Shown here: piece after piece, positions 35,139-45,157 of the stretch | Numbering within the stretch: position 1 is the stretch's first letter | Layout of the letters: every line of letters begins with the position of its first letter | Assembly (NCBI GenBank): GCA_020631735.1 | Contig: CM036197.1 | Span: 47,725,880-47,789,879, forward strand | Length of the DNA stretch: 64,000 nt | Direction: 5' to 3' | Source: Saccharum officinarum | Taxonomy: Eukaryota; Streptophyta; Magnoliopsida; Poales; Poaceae | Notes under the pieces: model-generated | Database searches by the model: none | What the model was told of the DNA's origin: nothing | What the model saw: only the letters and a program-made list of their open reading frames with translations | Program-made: the position numbers and the translations under genes

Positions 35139-35386
35139 TAAGAGTATCTAAAAAACAGTTCTCAAATCATTGAGTTTTCCATGTGCCAAAAAGTATCAGG
35201 AGCACTAAACAAGGGCTTTTCCAGCAGCTTCAAAAAAAAAGTTATTTCTAAAATATCAAAAATTTAGTCCCACACGAAAATTTCTTCGCAGCGGCAGGTA
35301 TCTTTCGCGGGAGATCTGCCAGGCCGTGGCTGCCACCCAGCACGCACCTGCCAGCCGGCGAAGACGAAGTAGGTGCTGAAGACGTA

Positions 35387-35661
35387 GCCCTCTTTAGTTC
35401 CCAAATTCAACTCCAAAATTCTACTATGCAAAAAGAAGATTCTCCGTCACATCGAAATGTCGGCAAATGCATGGAGTACTAAATGTAGATAAAATTAAAA
35501 ACTAATTGCATAGTTTTGTTGTACTTTGCGAGACGAACATTTTAAGCCTAATTAGTCAAAGTTTAGATAATTTTTACCTAATACAAACGAATTGGAACAG
35601 TGCGCATTTTATACGCACTGTTCCAACTCGACAGCCCCCAACTCGGCATCTAAACAAGGGC
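35387..35661. mobile_element. Tourist-like MITE, inverse relative of 34017-34288 (275 bp)
   Basis: It begins GCCCTCTTTAGTTCCC and ends GGCATCTAAACAAGGGC, flanked by GTA on both sides. Internal sequence such as GTACTTTGCGAGACGAA matches the reverse complement of the 34017 copy. Confidence 0.8.
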
Positions 35662-35781
35662 GTAGTTGGTGTGCCCAAATGCGGGTAGGACTTCTCTCCG
35701 TACCAAAAGCTCGCTTTCTAACTGACATAGGGCCACACCAGACCACCAGCTAGCTCCACCGTCGTCAGAGGTCGTGCTGAC

Positions 35782-36051
35782 CTAGGCACCACTTTCGCCA
35801 CTTCCGTCATTAGCCCCTGCGGCGCTCATGCGTGCCTTGTACGCGTGGCCGAGGTTCCTTAACCGGTTGAGCTTAGGCAGTATGACGGTGGCGAGGTCCG
35901 ACCGGTCCCTCCGCCGCATCTCCGTGCACTTGAGCGCAAGCTTGGCGTAGCCGAGCGCCTCCTCGACGGGCCAGTCCTTGACGGTGATGTCAACCATCTG
36001 CGCGAAGGTGCCTGCGTCGATGGCCTTCTCGAAGTGGTGCTTCAGCTCCAT
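35782..36051 (-). pseudogene. U-box-type protein kinase, C-terminal kinase fragment
   Basis: An 89-residue frame reads KAIDAGTFAQMVDITVKDWP, then VEEALGYAKLALKCTEMRRR and DRSDLATVILPKLNRLRNLG, and ends at a stop. This matches the end of the kinase domain of plant U-box kinases (the PUB33/PUB51/PUB52 type of E3 ligase), where the family usually has LDPAVPDWPVEEAL, LALKCAELRRKDRPDL and VLPEL.RLR. Only the last kinase subdomain is present. There is no ATP-binding loop, catalytic loop or U-box, and the sequence before the ATG does not continue the family. The fragment lies inside a TIR element, so I infer capture from a host gene, not a degraded local gene. It is open from ATG to stop, so a short protein is possible but unlikely to be a kinase. 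Confidence 0.72.
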
Positions 36052-36739
36052 GGGTGGTCACGCGGTGAAGGAGAAGGAGAAAAAAGGCGCGGATTCTCTG
36101 CGTGGCGGAGGAGGCGTGAGGAACCCTGCCGCGAGCAGGATACACGCGTGTGCAAGTTTGATTTCGCGTATTTTTCTAGGCGTGGGGTGGTTTTTTTTAA
36201 GTGCCAAAAGATTGCCAGGTGGGTTTTGAGAGCTGTTAGAGATGAATTTTTTTCGATCTTACCAAATACGATAATACTCTGGTGATGACATTTGTCCGGA
36301 CGCGTCTGTCTCCCTGTACCTAGGCCTATGCGGCAACTGGCCCAACAACCAATGACGGACCTACTCCATCCATGCTCTCTCCTCGATCTCTACACTGTGA
36401 CAGCCGAGAAATCCCCAACTCCCGACGTGCTTCGCTCATCACGGTGAGTTGCACTGTCCACCCACTGCACGCCGTCTCGCCGCTACGCGGCGCTGCCCAA
36501 TCCCGCGTCGCGTCACGCCGTGCCCCGTCCCATCCTCGCCCTTGCGCTCTGTGCCCATCCCTCGCCTTTGTGCGTCGTGCCCCGTTCCTCGCCGCGCCGT
36601 GGTGCTGCTGACGTCGTCGTTCCCTGGCCGATGGAGGGCTTCGCGTGATGTCGTCCTGTTGGTGAGTTTCCTGCGCCGCTGCCGCATCGGTGAGCTCCAT
36701 GCGCCGCCGCCGACCGCAACGACGAGCATCCATTCCTCT

Positions 36740-37140
36740 AAGTTGCAAGGTCACATTACGTTGAAAGCGTATGTTGTAAGTGTTTCAGATGTGTTATCTG
36801 GATGTTGTATGTGTTTCATCTAGAAGTTGTAAAAGTAGATCGGGATATTTCACATGTTGTACACGTATGTTACAAGTGTATGCTTCGAATGTTTCATTTG
36901 TTTTTTTATATGTATGTTGCAAGTGTGTTTGTTTGAATGTTACATATGTTTCACGCATATGTTATAAGTGTTTTATCTGGATGTTGCATATTTGAATGGC
37001 TTTGCATGTCTTTTCAGGTGTTTTTGCAAGTGTTTTAGATACATGTTTCAAGTGTTTCATCTGTCTATGGATATATGTTGCAAATGTTTTATCTGGATAT
37101 TTCAAAAATAGATTGGATGTTGCACATGTTGCAATGGCTC
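36740..37140 (+). repeat. Array of degenerate 20-30 bp repeats (TGTTGCAAGTGTTTCATCTGGA type)
   Basis: Units such as GTATGTTGTAAGTGTTTCAGA, GTTTCATCTAGAAGTTG, GTATGTTGCAAGTGTG, TTTTATCTGGATGTTGCA and GTGTTTCATCTG recur at irregular 20-50 bp spacing. There is no coding potential. The array follows the GC-rich block inside the 2.5 kb element. Confidence 0.7.
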
Positions 37141-37205
37141 TGGCGGCTAGCGGACAGCGACCTGGGCAGGGCTTCAGCTCCTACCTCACACAGCGTGCCT
37201 CGCCC

Positions 37206-37240
37206 TCTCCTCTCCTCTCCTCTCCTCTCCTCTCCTCTCC
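37206..37240 (+). repeat. Microsatellite (TCTCC)7
   Basis: Seven perfect TCTCC units, probably variable in length between individuals. Confidence 0.95.
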
Positions 37241-37541
37241 CTCCCATCCCTTCCCTTCTCTCCATCTCGCCTCGGCGTTGATGTTGGCATTGGGGTGGGG
37301 GTCATCGAGGGTGCTGCGTTCAGACGCAGGCACTGACGTGGGATGCAATGCGGGGCGTGTGGGCGTGGGATGCGATGCATGGCCCGGGGGCATGGGATGC
37401 GATGCAGGCGCAGGTGCGTGAGCAGCGGTCGGACGTCCAGACGCTAGCCCTTCCGTACCAAATATCAGTTTTTGGTACTCTTGGAGATGCTCTTGGAACA
37501 TATATCAATCGGACTATATAATGAACATAGCAACAACCTAA

Positions 37542-37660
37542 GGGGCTGGTTCGGCTGGTAGAAAAGCCGGCTGGTTTCGGCTGATTCAATAGTGTTCTGT
37601 GAGAGAAAATAAGCTGAAACAAGCTGAAACAAGCCGAAACATGACTTGCAGAACAGGACC
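37542..37660. mobile_element. Short Tourist-like MITE, copy 3, reversed (119 bp)
   Basis: It begins GGGGCTGGTTCGGCTGG, contains GTGAGAGAAAATAAGCTGAA and ends GAACAGGACC. It is the reverse orientation of the copies at 34739 and 35010, with TAA before and AAG after. Confidence 0.7.
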
Positions 37661-37942
37661 AAGGACATGTCAAGCCGTTTCAATTATTTTCCATAATATT
37701 TAGAGTACAAAAGTGGTTAGGTTGGATTTGTGATTAGAAATAATTTCTAATGTTCAATTTTTTGTTGCCTTAAATTATGTATATTAAATAAATTACTCTA
37801 CTTGTAATTTTGAAGACCGCACTAAATTAAATTATGCCTTTTATTTTGAGACGGAAGGAGTTAAGAATATTCTAGTTTTATCCTACATCAGACTGTATCT
37901 AAGAAAAATATGTCAACATGATTTCAAACAGTCCAGAGCCTA

Positions 37943-37951
37943 CTATAAATA
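37943..37951 (+). promoter_or_regulatory. TATA box of the receptor-like protein gene
   Basis: CTATAAATA lies 105 bp before the ATG at 38056, a normal plant core-promoter distance with a leader of about 70-80 bases. The relic promoter copy at 33277-33445 has this box mutated. Confidence 0.65.
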
Positions 37952-38055
37952 AATACCATGCCAAACTATCACCGTTCACCACGCACATCGATCACTTCTC
38001 GTTCATCGTAGGGTCGCTTCCATAGGATTTGGTGATTAGGAAGACAAAAGCTTGA

Positions 38056-41000
38056 ATGCATGCTTTGAGAATTGAGATGAGTTTCTTCTGCCGCCGCCGT
38101 TTTGAGGTTAGATTCATCTCTAGTGACCTGTGGCTGTGGCTGTGCGTGCTCCTGCTCGTGTCTCGCGTGTCCAATGGCTGCTCCACGGAGGAGAGGACTG
38201 CGCTGCTGGAAATCAGCGTCTCGCTGTTTGGCACGACAGACTCCTTCGCTGGGTTGCCCCTGTCGTGGTGGCCAGAGAGTGACCACGACTGCTGCTCCTG
38301 GAAGGGCGTCGAGTGCAGCAACGACACGGGACGCGTGTTCCAGCTCCAACTCTCCTCCCTCGGCGGTGGCCAGCCTCAGAACGGGCCGTGCCGGGCGGGC
38401 TTCATCTCGACGGCCTTCTCGGCGTTCCCTGAGCTCCAGTTCCTCGATTTCTCGATGAACTACGCTACTTTCCAGAGCTGGGATGGTACGAACGCGCATA
38501 TACTTCTACATGAGTGCTTTGTTTTTCCAAATGGAACACATGCGTGCTTTGGTTTTCTCTTACGTGACGAATGGAACACGATCTTCCAGGTCTAGCAGGA
38601 TTAAGCAAGCTCCGGCATCTCGACCTCAGCTTCAATTGCCTCAACGCCAATGACTCGGAATCTCTTGGAAAATTGTTCTCCTTGGAGGTTTTACACCTTG
38701 AGTTCAACGACATGGTTGGAACACTTCCAGCTTCAGGTGACCTTTTGCAACTGATTATGCACTAAATGTCCGAATTTTTAATTTATTTTGGAAAAATAAA
38801 CAGTGTCTCCACTAGTGATAACCTCTTGTACACGGCAGGTCCAAACCACCGTATAGTGCGCGCCGTGCTAATTCATCCACGTCTCCTAATCTCTCTGTCT
38901 CTTTCTATAATCTAATAATTGGGCTTGACTCTACATTGTTTTGAAATAAACAGGGCAGGAGAGCTGCTTCTTGTACCCGAAAACTAATATTTTTCATTAA
39001 AACCCATCCTACTTCCACCTAAGTCTAGAGGGATGCAACCACCCACCCTATCCACCAATTTATTTTGGCACTTAGACTTTTTCACTCATATGTCATACAC
39101 AATTGCCCAAGTATGGCATTAGAAGTCCAAACCAAACTCAAGCAATGAACGTTAGCATTCACCCGCCACTTGGTGAATCTCGATGTAGGGAAGGGGATCT
39201 TGATGGGCTTGACACGTGGAAGGAGATCTTGGTAGAGGTCAATCAAGAGGAGGTCGCACGCGAGAGGAGGGAGGAGTCAAGGCAGTATGGGAGGCATCAA
39301 CATGTGAAGAAGTGAGAGAGGAGTGGGGAAGGTGGTTTTATTTGGGGGTGGGGGTGTAATGAATTGACCACTGACATAGTCTCCACGTGTCAAGTGAACA
39401 TTGGGGGAGAAGTTTCAATTAAGGTAAAAGAGATGACAAAATGCATTGCCAATAATATAAGGACACCGTTGGTTATCTGAAGGAGGTGATCTAACTAGAG
39501 ACCCATGTGTGCATTTTTACTTGTTTCTTCAGCTTATATTGATAACATGCACAACTTGCTTTGCAGTTTTTGAAAATCTGACGGGCCTACAAGAACTGGA
39601 TTTGAGCTCCAATCAACTCACAGGAAACCTCCCAGCATCATTGTTCACACTTCCTCGTATCCAACACTTGAATGTGTCGCAAAATCACTTTGAGGGAAGT
39701 ATTCCTATGAGCTCAAATTTAAACCATTCTTCGTCGTTTAGGACGGTCAACATTTCCATGAACAACTTGAGTGGCAATTTTTCATTCCACTGGCTTAGAA
39801 ACATGGCCAATCTAGAGAAGATAGATTTTTCAAGAAATGTTCATCTGGCAGTTGGTGTTAATTTTCCTGGATGGAAACCTCCATTTCAGCTGAAAGAGCT
39901 CCTGCTGTCTGGTTGTGACGTTGACAAGAGTATTTTTACCGAACCGCATTTTCTACGCACACAAAATCATCTAGAGACCCTTGATTTATCAAATAGTAGC
40001 TTGCCAGGCAGCTTTCCAAGTTGGTTGTTTGCACAACAGCCAGCACTTCTTTATCTCAATTTGGGAAATAACTGGCTATCTGGATCGCTAGACCAGATAA
40101 TCCATACCCAAACGAGTCTCCTAGCAATCAGCCTGTCCCTGAACCGTATTTCAGGACGTCTACCGGCCAACATCAGCTCAATTTTTCCAAACGCGACATT
40201 GCTAGATTTCTCTGGCAATACTATTTCCGGGGAAATACCGCCGGATTTGTGCAACATAAGCAACATGGAGTATTTAGACCTGTCAAATAATAGCCTGCAA
40301 GGAGAGTTGCCTAGCTGTCTGTTCGCTGATCACCCCATACTGAAAACTCTGAAGGTCTCAAATAACAAACTCGGTGGTCCTATACTTGGCGGGAAGAGCC
40401 ATCTGTCAATTGGGTGGGAAATATACCTTGACGGCAACAATTTCGAAGGAGAGCTGCCCCGATATCTAACAGGGAATTTTGTAGACACAGGAACAATTGA
40501 TTTCCATGGCAACAAATTATCCGGTAAACTCGATGTTTTGCTATGGTCACTTCCCAAGCTGTCGACCTTGAATCTTGGCAGCAACAATTTAACTGGCGAA
40601 ATAGACCAAAACATTTGTGGCTTGACGAGCATCGTCCTTTTAGACATATCAAACAACAACATTTCGGGCTCTTTACCAAACTGTAGCAAGCCGTTGTCGC
40701 TCCTTTTCTTGAACATGTCTGCGAATCTATTGTCTGGTGACATAGCACCATATAGTTTCTTCAACAATACTATTGTCACAGCTTTGGATCTCAGTTACAA
40801 CCAGTTCACTGGAAGCATCGACTGGGTACAGACTCTAGACGAAGTTCGGTACCTTTCCCTGGGCACGAACAAGTTTGAAGGGCAAATTCCTCAGACTATT
40901 TGCCAACTACAGTACGTGAGGGTAATCGATCTGTCGCATAACCGACTCTCAGGATCACTGCCAGCATGCATCGGGGACCTTCCATTCGAAGGGAAATCAT

Positions 41001-41671
41001 CTGGTCTGTTATACTGGAACCTCATCTGTGAACGTGGTTTTCAGTACCCAGGCTTCAGGTACACCAGCTGCTACGAGCAGAGGGGATTCCGGTTCGGCAC
41101 CAAGAGGAACCGCTACACTTACCGGCGGAACTTCATGGATTTCTTCTCCGGCTTCGACTTCTCCGAGAACATGCTGTCCGGCGAAATCCCCCCGGAGCTG
41201 GGCCACCTGAGCCATTTGAAGGCCCTCAACCTGTCCCACAACTCCCTGGACGGCCTGATCCCGGCGGCCCTCGGAAACATGAGCGACGTCGAGAGCTTGG
41301 ACCTGTCCCACAACCAGCTGAGCGGGGCCATACCGTCGCAGCTCTCCCGGCTGTCGTCGCTGGCCGTGTTCTCCGTGGCGTACAACTACTTGTCAGGGTG
41401 CGTGCCGGACGGCGGCCAGCTCGGCTCGTTCGATGCGACGAGCTACGTCGGGAACAGGGACCTTGAAGAGGCGTCACGAGGAAGCAGCGAGTGCGCGGCA
41501 GGTTCAGAGCCGCCGGACGCTTCTTTGCCGCCGTCGCAGCACAGCGGAGACGAGGCGGCGGGCGCGGTGCTCTACGCGGTCAGTGCTGCGTCGTTCGTGT
41601 TGTCGTTTTGGGTAACTGTTGGGTTCATGTTTTGCCATCCCTATGGGCGGCATGTAATACTGAAACTCTAA
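38056..41671 (+). CDS. LRR receptor-like protein (RLP), three exons
   Basis: I predict exons 38056-38485, 38590-38736 and 39567-41671. All have GT-AG introns with consistent phase and give about 893 residues. A hydrophobic leader (LWLWLCVLLLVSRVSNG) is the signal peptide; a second ATG at 38077 would keep it. The LRRNT_2 cap follows (CSTEERTALLE ... DHDCCSWKGVEC). Then come about 25 plant extracellular LRRs (LxxLxLSxNxLxGxIP), a non-LRR island (about YWNLICERGFQYPGF to NFMDFF, 41010-41150), four more repeats ending SVAYNYLSGCVPDGGQ, an acidic linker, a transmembrane helix (GAVLYAVSAASFVLSFWVTV) and a short basic tail. There is no kinase domain, so it is an RLP, not a receptor kinase. Such proteins sit in the plasma membrane and sense pathogen or developmental ligands with SOBIR1/SERK-type partners; the ligand is unknown. 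The sequence is open throughout, with a TATA box upstream. Confidence 0.88.
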
Positions 41672-43247
41672 CCATTCAGAGTGTTGTGCTGTTTTATATA
41701 CTCTATTGGAAATATTGTAGTGTTATATTGATCTAGCTTTGCATGACTATATATGTAACTAGAAGGAACCCCGCGGCAAATGCCGCGGGTGGTAGGCACA
41801 AATAACGGGTAATCTTGGAAGAATGGACATGTTCATTCCTTATTATTGTGTAAAAGGAGCATCAGAACAACAAACACATAAATATATATTATGTAATGGA
41901 AATACTAATTAATGTTTAAAGTATTACAAAATAGAAATCATTAAAAAACCAAAATGGCCTATGAACAGATCATGTATAGTAGCTAGTAGGGACAACCTAA
42001 GCCCTATTCTTTCTGTTTGAAGTAGGTGAAACATCAGAATTTACAGCACACTATGATAATATACAACATGGGCATCACCACTCTTTGCTTGTAGGGAAAA
42101 GATTTGTGAAAAAAAGGGAAGCTGTCAGAGTGTTTGACAGATATAGTGAGTTAACTGAGTGACTATGAGACTTGTGCCACTGCATAGAGGTTTAAGTGGG
42201 TTCAGACTTCATATTGCATAGAAGCAAGAAGAACTAAACAGGAAGGTTCTGTGAACTGTAAAGCAACAATGTATCATTTATATACCTTATTAGATGGTCC
42301 CTTTCAATGAGAATGGAGGTTTCATGGACCTATGGTGCCAGCAACTGTAAAAGGTTGTTGTGACACTATCTAGGTAGGCAAGCTGAGATGTGTTTCGTTG
42401 TTTCAGTTAGCAGAACCATTTAAGTATGATATGTAGAGGAGGTGGTGCATATCAGTGTTCACTGTGAGGTGCTTTGGTGCAAAGCATTATCGAAACTTCA
42501 TGCGCTCCACATAACACTAAACAGTATTGCAGGTCATATGCAAAGTATCGAAAGCTTGAAGACTAATTATAACCAAGTAACCATGATGCATAAATAATAA
42601 TTAGGTAATCTGGCTGCCTCAATCTCATCAGTTAGAATGGTTGCATTAGGAAAAAAAATAAACAGTTTCTACCGAGGCAATGAGATGAGGAGCTTTTTCT
42701 GTACTGAAGCATAATGAACCTGGATGATGATATGGATCTTTTCACTTGAGATGGCAATGGCTGTCATACTTGAGTTGTCAACTACTCCAGTACCAATAGC
42801 CATCTAAAAAATTGCTAGTAGGTTCACAAACGTAAAAGAACATTTTTTGGTACATCTTATTAATAATTTTATTAATAATTTCATTAACCAAAAGGTAGCA
42901 TGGGTCATTAAGTTTTAGACTGATACAATTAGAAGAGATCTGATACTTTGGGTTCGAGAAAATACGTTAAGCTATCAGAATGATCAGGAACACATGGTAT
43001 TAGCCTTGACCTTTCCCATATATCATCTAGTTGATGATGTTTGGCAAGTGAGCTAAGACCATGTTGGATCTATATCTGCATATATCTAACTCCCCTCAAT
43101 TGGTAGTTATATATATACATATGACTGACGTGTACGAAGTCAAGTCTGTCTCAGTGAAGGCAGAAAGCAACTAATTATCGTAGGATAGGAACATTACCTG
43201 CCTTATCAAATATTCAAGGGCAATTCGCTATATGTTGCACATTCTAT
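41672..43247. other. Non-coding region downstream of the RLP gene
   Basis: This AT-rich region of about 1.6 kb has no supported gene on either strand. It presumably includes the RLP 3' UTR. The last part directly abuts the truncated end of the Canopy-like gene copy A; I searched the minus strand here for the missing C-terminal Canopy exons and did not find them. Confidence 0.5.
41770..41789. repeat. Perfect GC palindrome, 9 bp arms
   Basis: CCCGCGGCA and TGCCGCGGG are separated by AA. The context (ACTAGAAGGAACCCCGCGG) looks like the end of a dispersed grass repeat in which a similar hairpin occurs, but I could not define an element. Confidence 0.55.
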
Positions 43248-44107
43248 CAGCAATTTTGTGAAAGTCTTTGGAAAACACTGTACCAACCAGCTAAGGTGTG
43301 CAAACCCTTGGAATGCGATTGCGCCGCTGCCTTGTTTTCTGCAATAAGGACGGCAATACGCTATAAATGTTAGATATTTAGGAACAATCGTTGTACACAG
43401 ACAAATGTTGTATTACAGCGAAGCAAAACAATGGAAAGGCAGTCCCTGTTCTCTGCTTCGCAAGCATTCAGCATTGTGATTTAGCATAAGAAAATGCAAG
43501 TTCATTTCGTTGTGCTGGATCAATTAGTAAGGCTATTTGTTTTTGTACTATCCTTGAAGATTATGTGTTCACATCACTGAATCTGAATTGGCTGCAGTAA
43601 GTCTATTTCTGTGACGTAAATTATGGATTGACATTGCACTCCGGCCTCTCAGCTTGAATATAGTAACATGGCATCAGAAGAGTAAACAGGAGGGAAAAGG
43701 TTGGTACAAATTACCAGTTTCGAAGCTATTCCAGCATGTTACTTTAACCCATCCTTTTTTTCCTGATTCCAACTGCATAAAAAAATATGTTAGGTGGCTA
43801 AGTGCTTACCATATCCAAAGTACGTGAGGCATATTCAGTAAACAGGTAAAACCCAGTTCATTTTTATGACATGTTTATAATGCTCGATACATACTGAAGG
43901 GATGCTGCATCAATAATATATTGTTAAGTGCAAATTCTAAAACAATTATTTCCTACCTTCTTTGAGGTATAATGTTGCATATTATCACATAGGACATCCA
44001 GGAGTTGTAGAACCTGAAGGTCACTGAGCCTGCACCTAGCATATAGAACCAAGCATATGAATACAAAAGTAAGCAATGAAATATGTCCATAACTGGTATA
44101 AGTATGT

Positions 44108-44210
44108 TGTTGGAGTGTGACTATTTTAGGCCCATGTGGCCCTTGTATGGTACCTATATAGCTACCCTTCTAGGGTTAGCCCAAATTAATTGAATCTAAT
44201 CATTCTAGCA
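44108..44210 (+). repeat. 5' LTR of the copia element (103 bp)
   Basis: TGTTGGAGTGTGACTATTTT to TCATTCTAGCA. It lacks the 14 bp (a repeat of AGGCCCATG with AGGCT) present in the 3' LTR and differs from it at two other visible positions. It contains CTATATAG, a possible TATA box. Confidence 0.92.
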
Positions 44211-44224
44211 TGGTATCAAGCTAG
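44211..44224 (+). other. Primer-binding site of the copia element
   Basis: TGGTATCAAGCTAGG starts directly after the 5' LTR and matches the initiator tRNA-Met 3' end over its first eight bases (TGGTATCA). Confidence 0.8.
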
Positions 44225-45157
44225 GTTTCCACTTCCCAGCCGCCGCCCCTGCTGGCAGGCGCCGCCGCCGCCGCCGCCACCTCCATGGCCGGCCGGCCTC
44301 CTCCTCCCTCCCCCTCCTTCTTCCCTTTCTTTCCCTTTGCTCCCTCCTTCGCCGCTCAGCGTCCTTCCCCCCGCACTGCACAGCTCTCTCTGGCCGTCTC
44401 CGCTCGATCTCTCACAACCATGCCCGCGGGTGCGGCCTTCACGGCGGGCGGGTCGCCGCCTCCAGGCCACGCCGCGCCGGGGGCGCCGCCTCCAGGCTAC
44501 GCCGCGTCGAGTCGAGCGCCGCCTCCTCCACCGCTCCTCGTCGGACCGGGCGCCGCCTCCTCCACTCATCGCGGGGCCTGGGCGTCGCCTCCTCTACTGC
44601 ACCGCCGGGCGTCGCCTCTGCCTCCCCGCAACGGCGTGCACCAGCCTCCTCCGCTCCCAAGCCGCGGTGGGCTCCCGATCCTGCGGGAGCACAGGCGCGC
44701 TTGCTCCCCTCCCGCCTCCCACCGCTCCCTCCCTCCCTTCCCTGCGCCCATTCTCGCTTCTCTGCCTCTAGCAGCTCCAGATTTTCCTCTCACTGCTCCC
44801 TCCCTTCCCTCCTCCACCTTCCCCCACCTCTCTCCCGGTCTTCCCCCCTCTCCCTTCTCCCCCACCTGCTGCTCTCCAATATGCAGAAACAGCAGCCGCG
44901 GGCGTGGGCACGCCTACCGTCGCTGGCCTCCCTCCTCCTGCGCCTGAACCGGTTGGGGTGGCCGGGGATGGACCTCTGGCGGCTGCCACTCCTCCACTGC
45001 CGCCAGGCACGGGCGCGGCCCTCGGCTCAGCCGCTGCTGCTGCTACCGAGCCGCCCGCCGACGCCGTCCACCTCCCCGGCGCTGGTCTCCCACGGGCCGC
45101 CACCGTCGCGACCATGCCTTTCCGCGTGGCCACGGGCGGGGGGGGGGGGCAGGTGCC
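44225..45157 (+). other. Copia leader/gag region without a recognisable gag
   Basis: About 930 bp of very GC-rich, Pro/Ala/Ser-coding sequence. Long frames exist (44285-44947, 44904-46133), but none shows the copia gag fold or a CCHC zinc knuckle. A G-run at about 45139-45150 may be a frameshift hotspot. I infer that gag is deleted or scrambled. Confidence 0.6.

Larger units (their letters stand above)
34998..37492. mobile_element. Gene-fragment-carrying TIR element, about 2.5 kb
   Basis: The left end reads GAGCATCTCTAAG and, after a nested MITE, AGTATCTAAAAAAC. The reverse complement of the right end reads GAGCATCTCCAAGAGTACC followed by AAAAAC. With the MITE removed the two ends match over about 26 bp with two or three differences. 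The flanks are TTA (34995-34997) and TTG (37493-37495), fitting a 3 bp PIF/Harbinger-type target duplication with one change. Inside lie two MITEs, a minus-strand fragment of a U-box/kinase gene, a GC-rich CpG block (36420-36740), an array of degenerate short repeats and a (TCTCC)7 tract. No transposase is seen. It has the structure of a Pack-type element carrying captured host DNA. Confidence 0.62.

Noticed and set aside
41760..41800. Helitron 3' end, suggested by the GC hairpin
   Set aside because: No CTRR end follows at the right distance and no TC start could be paired with it.
44216..44865. Long Arg/Gly-rich minus-strand frames opposite the copia leader
   Set aside because: Antisense shadows of GC-rich Pro/Ser-coding sequence within the element.
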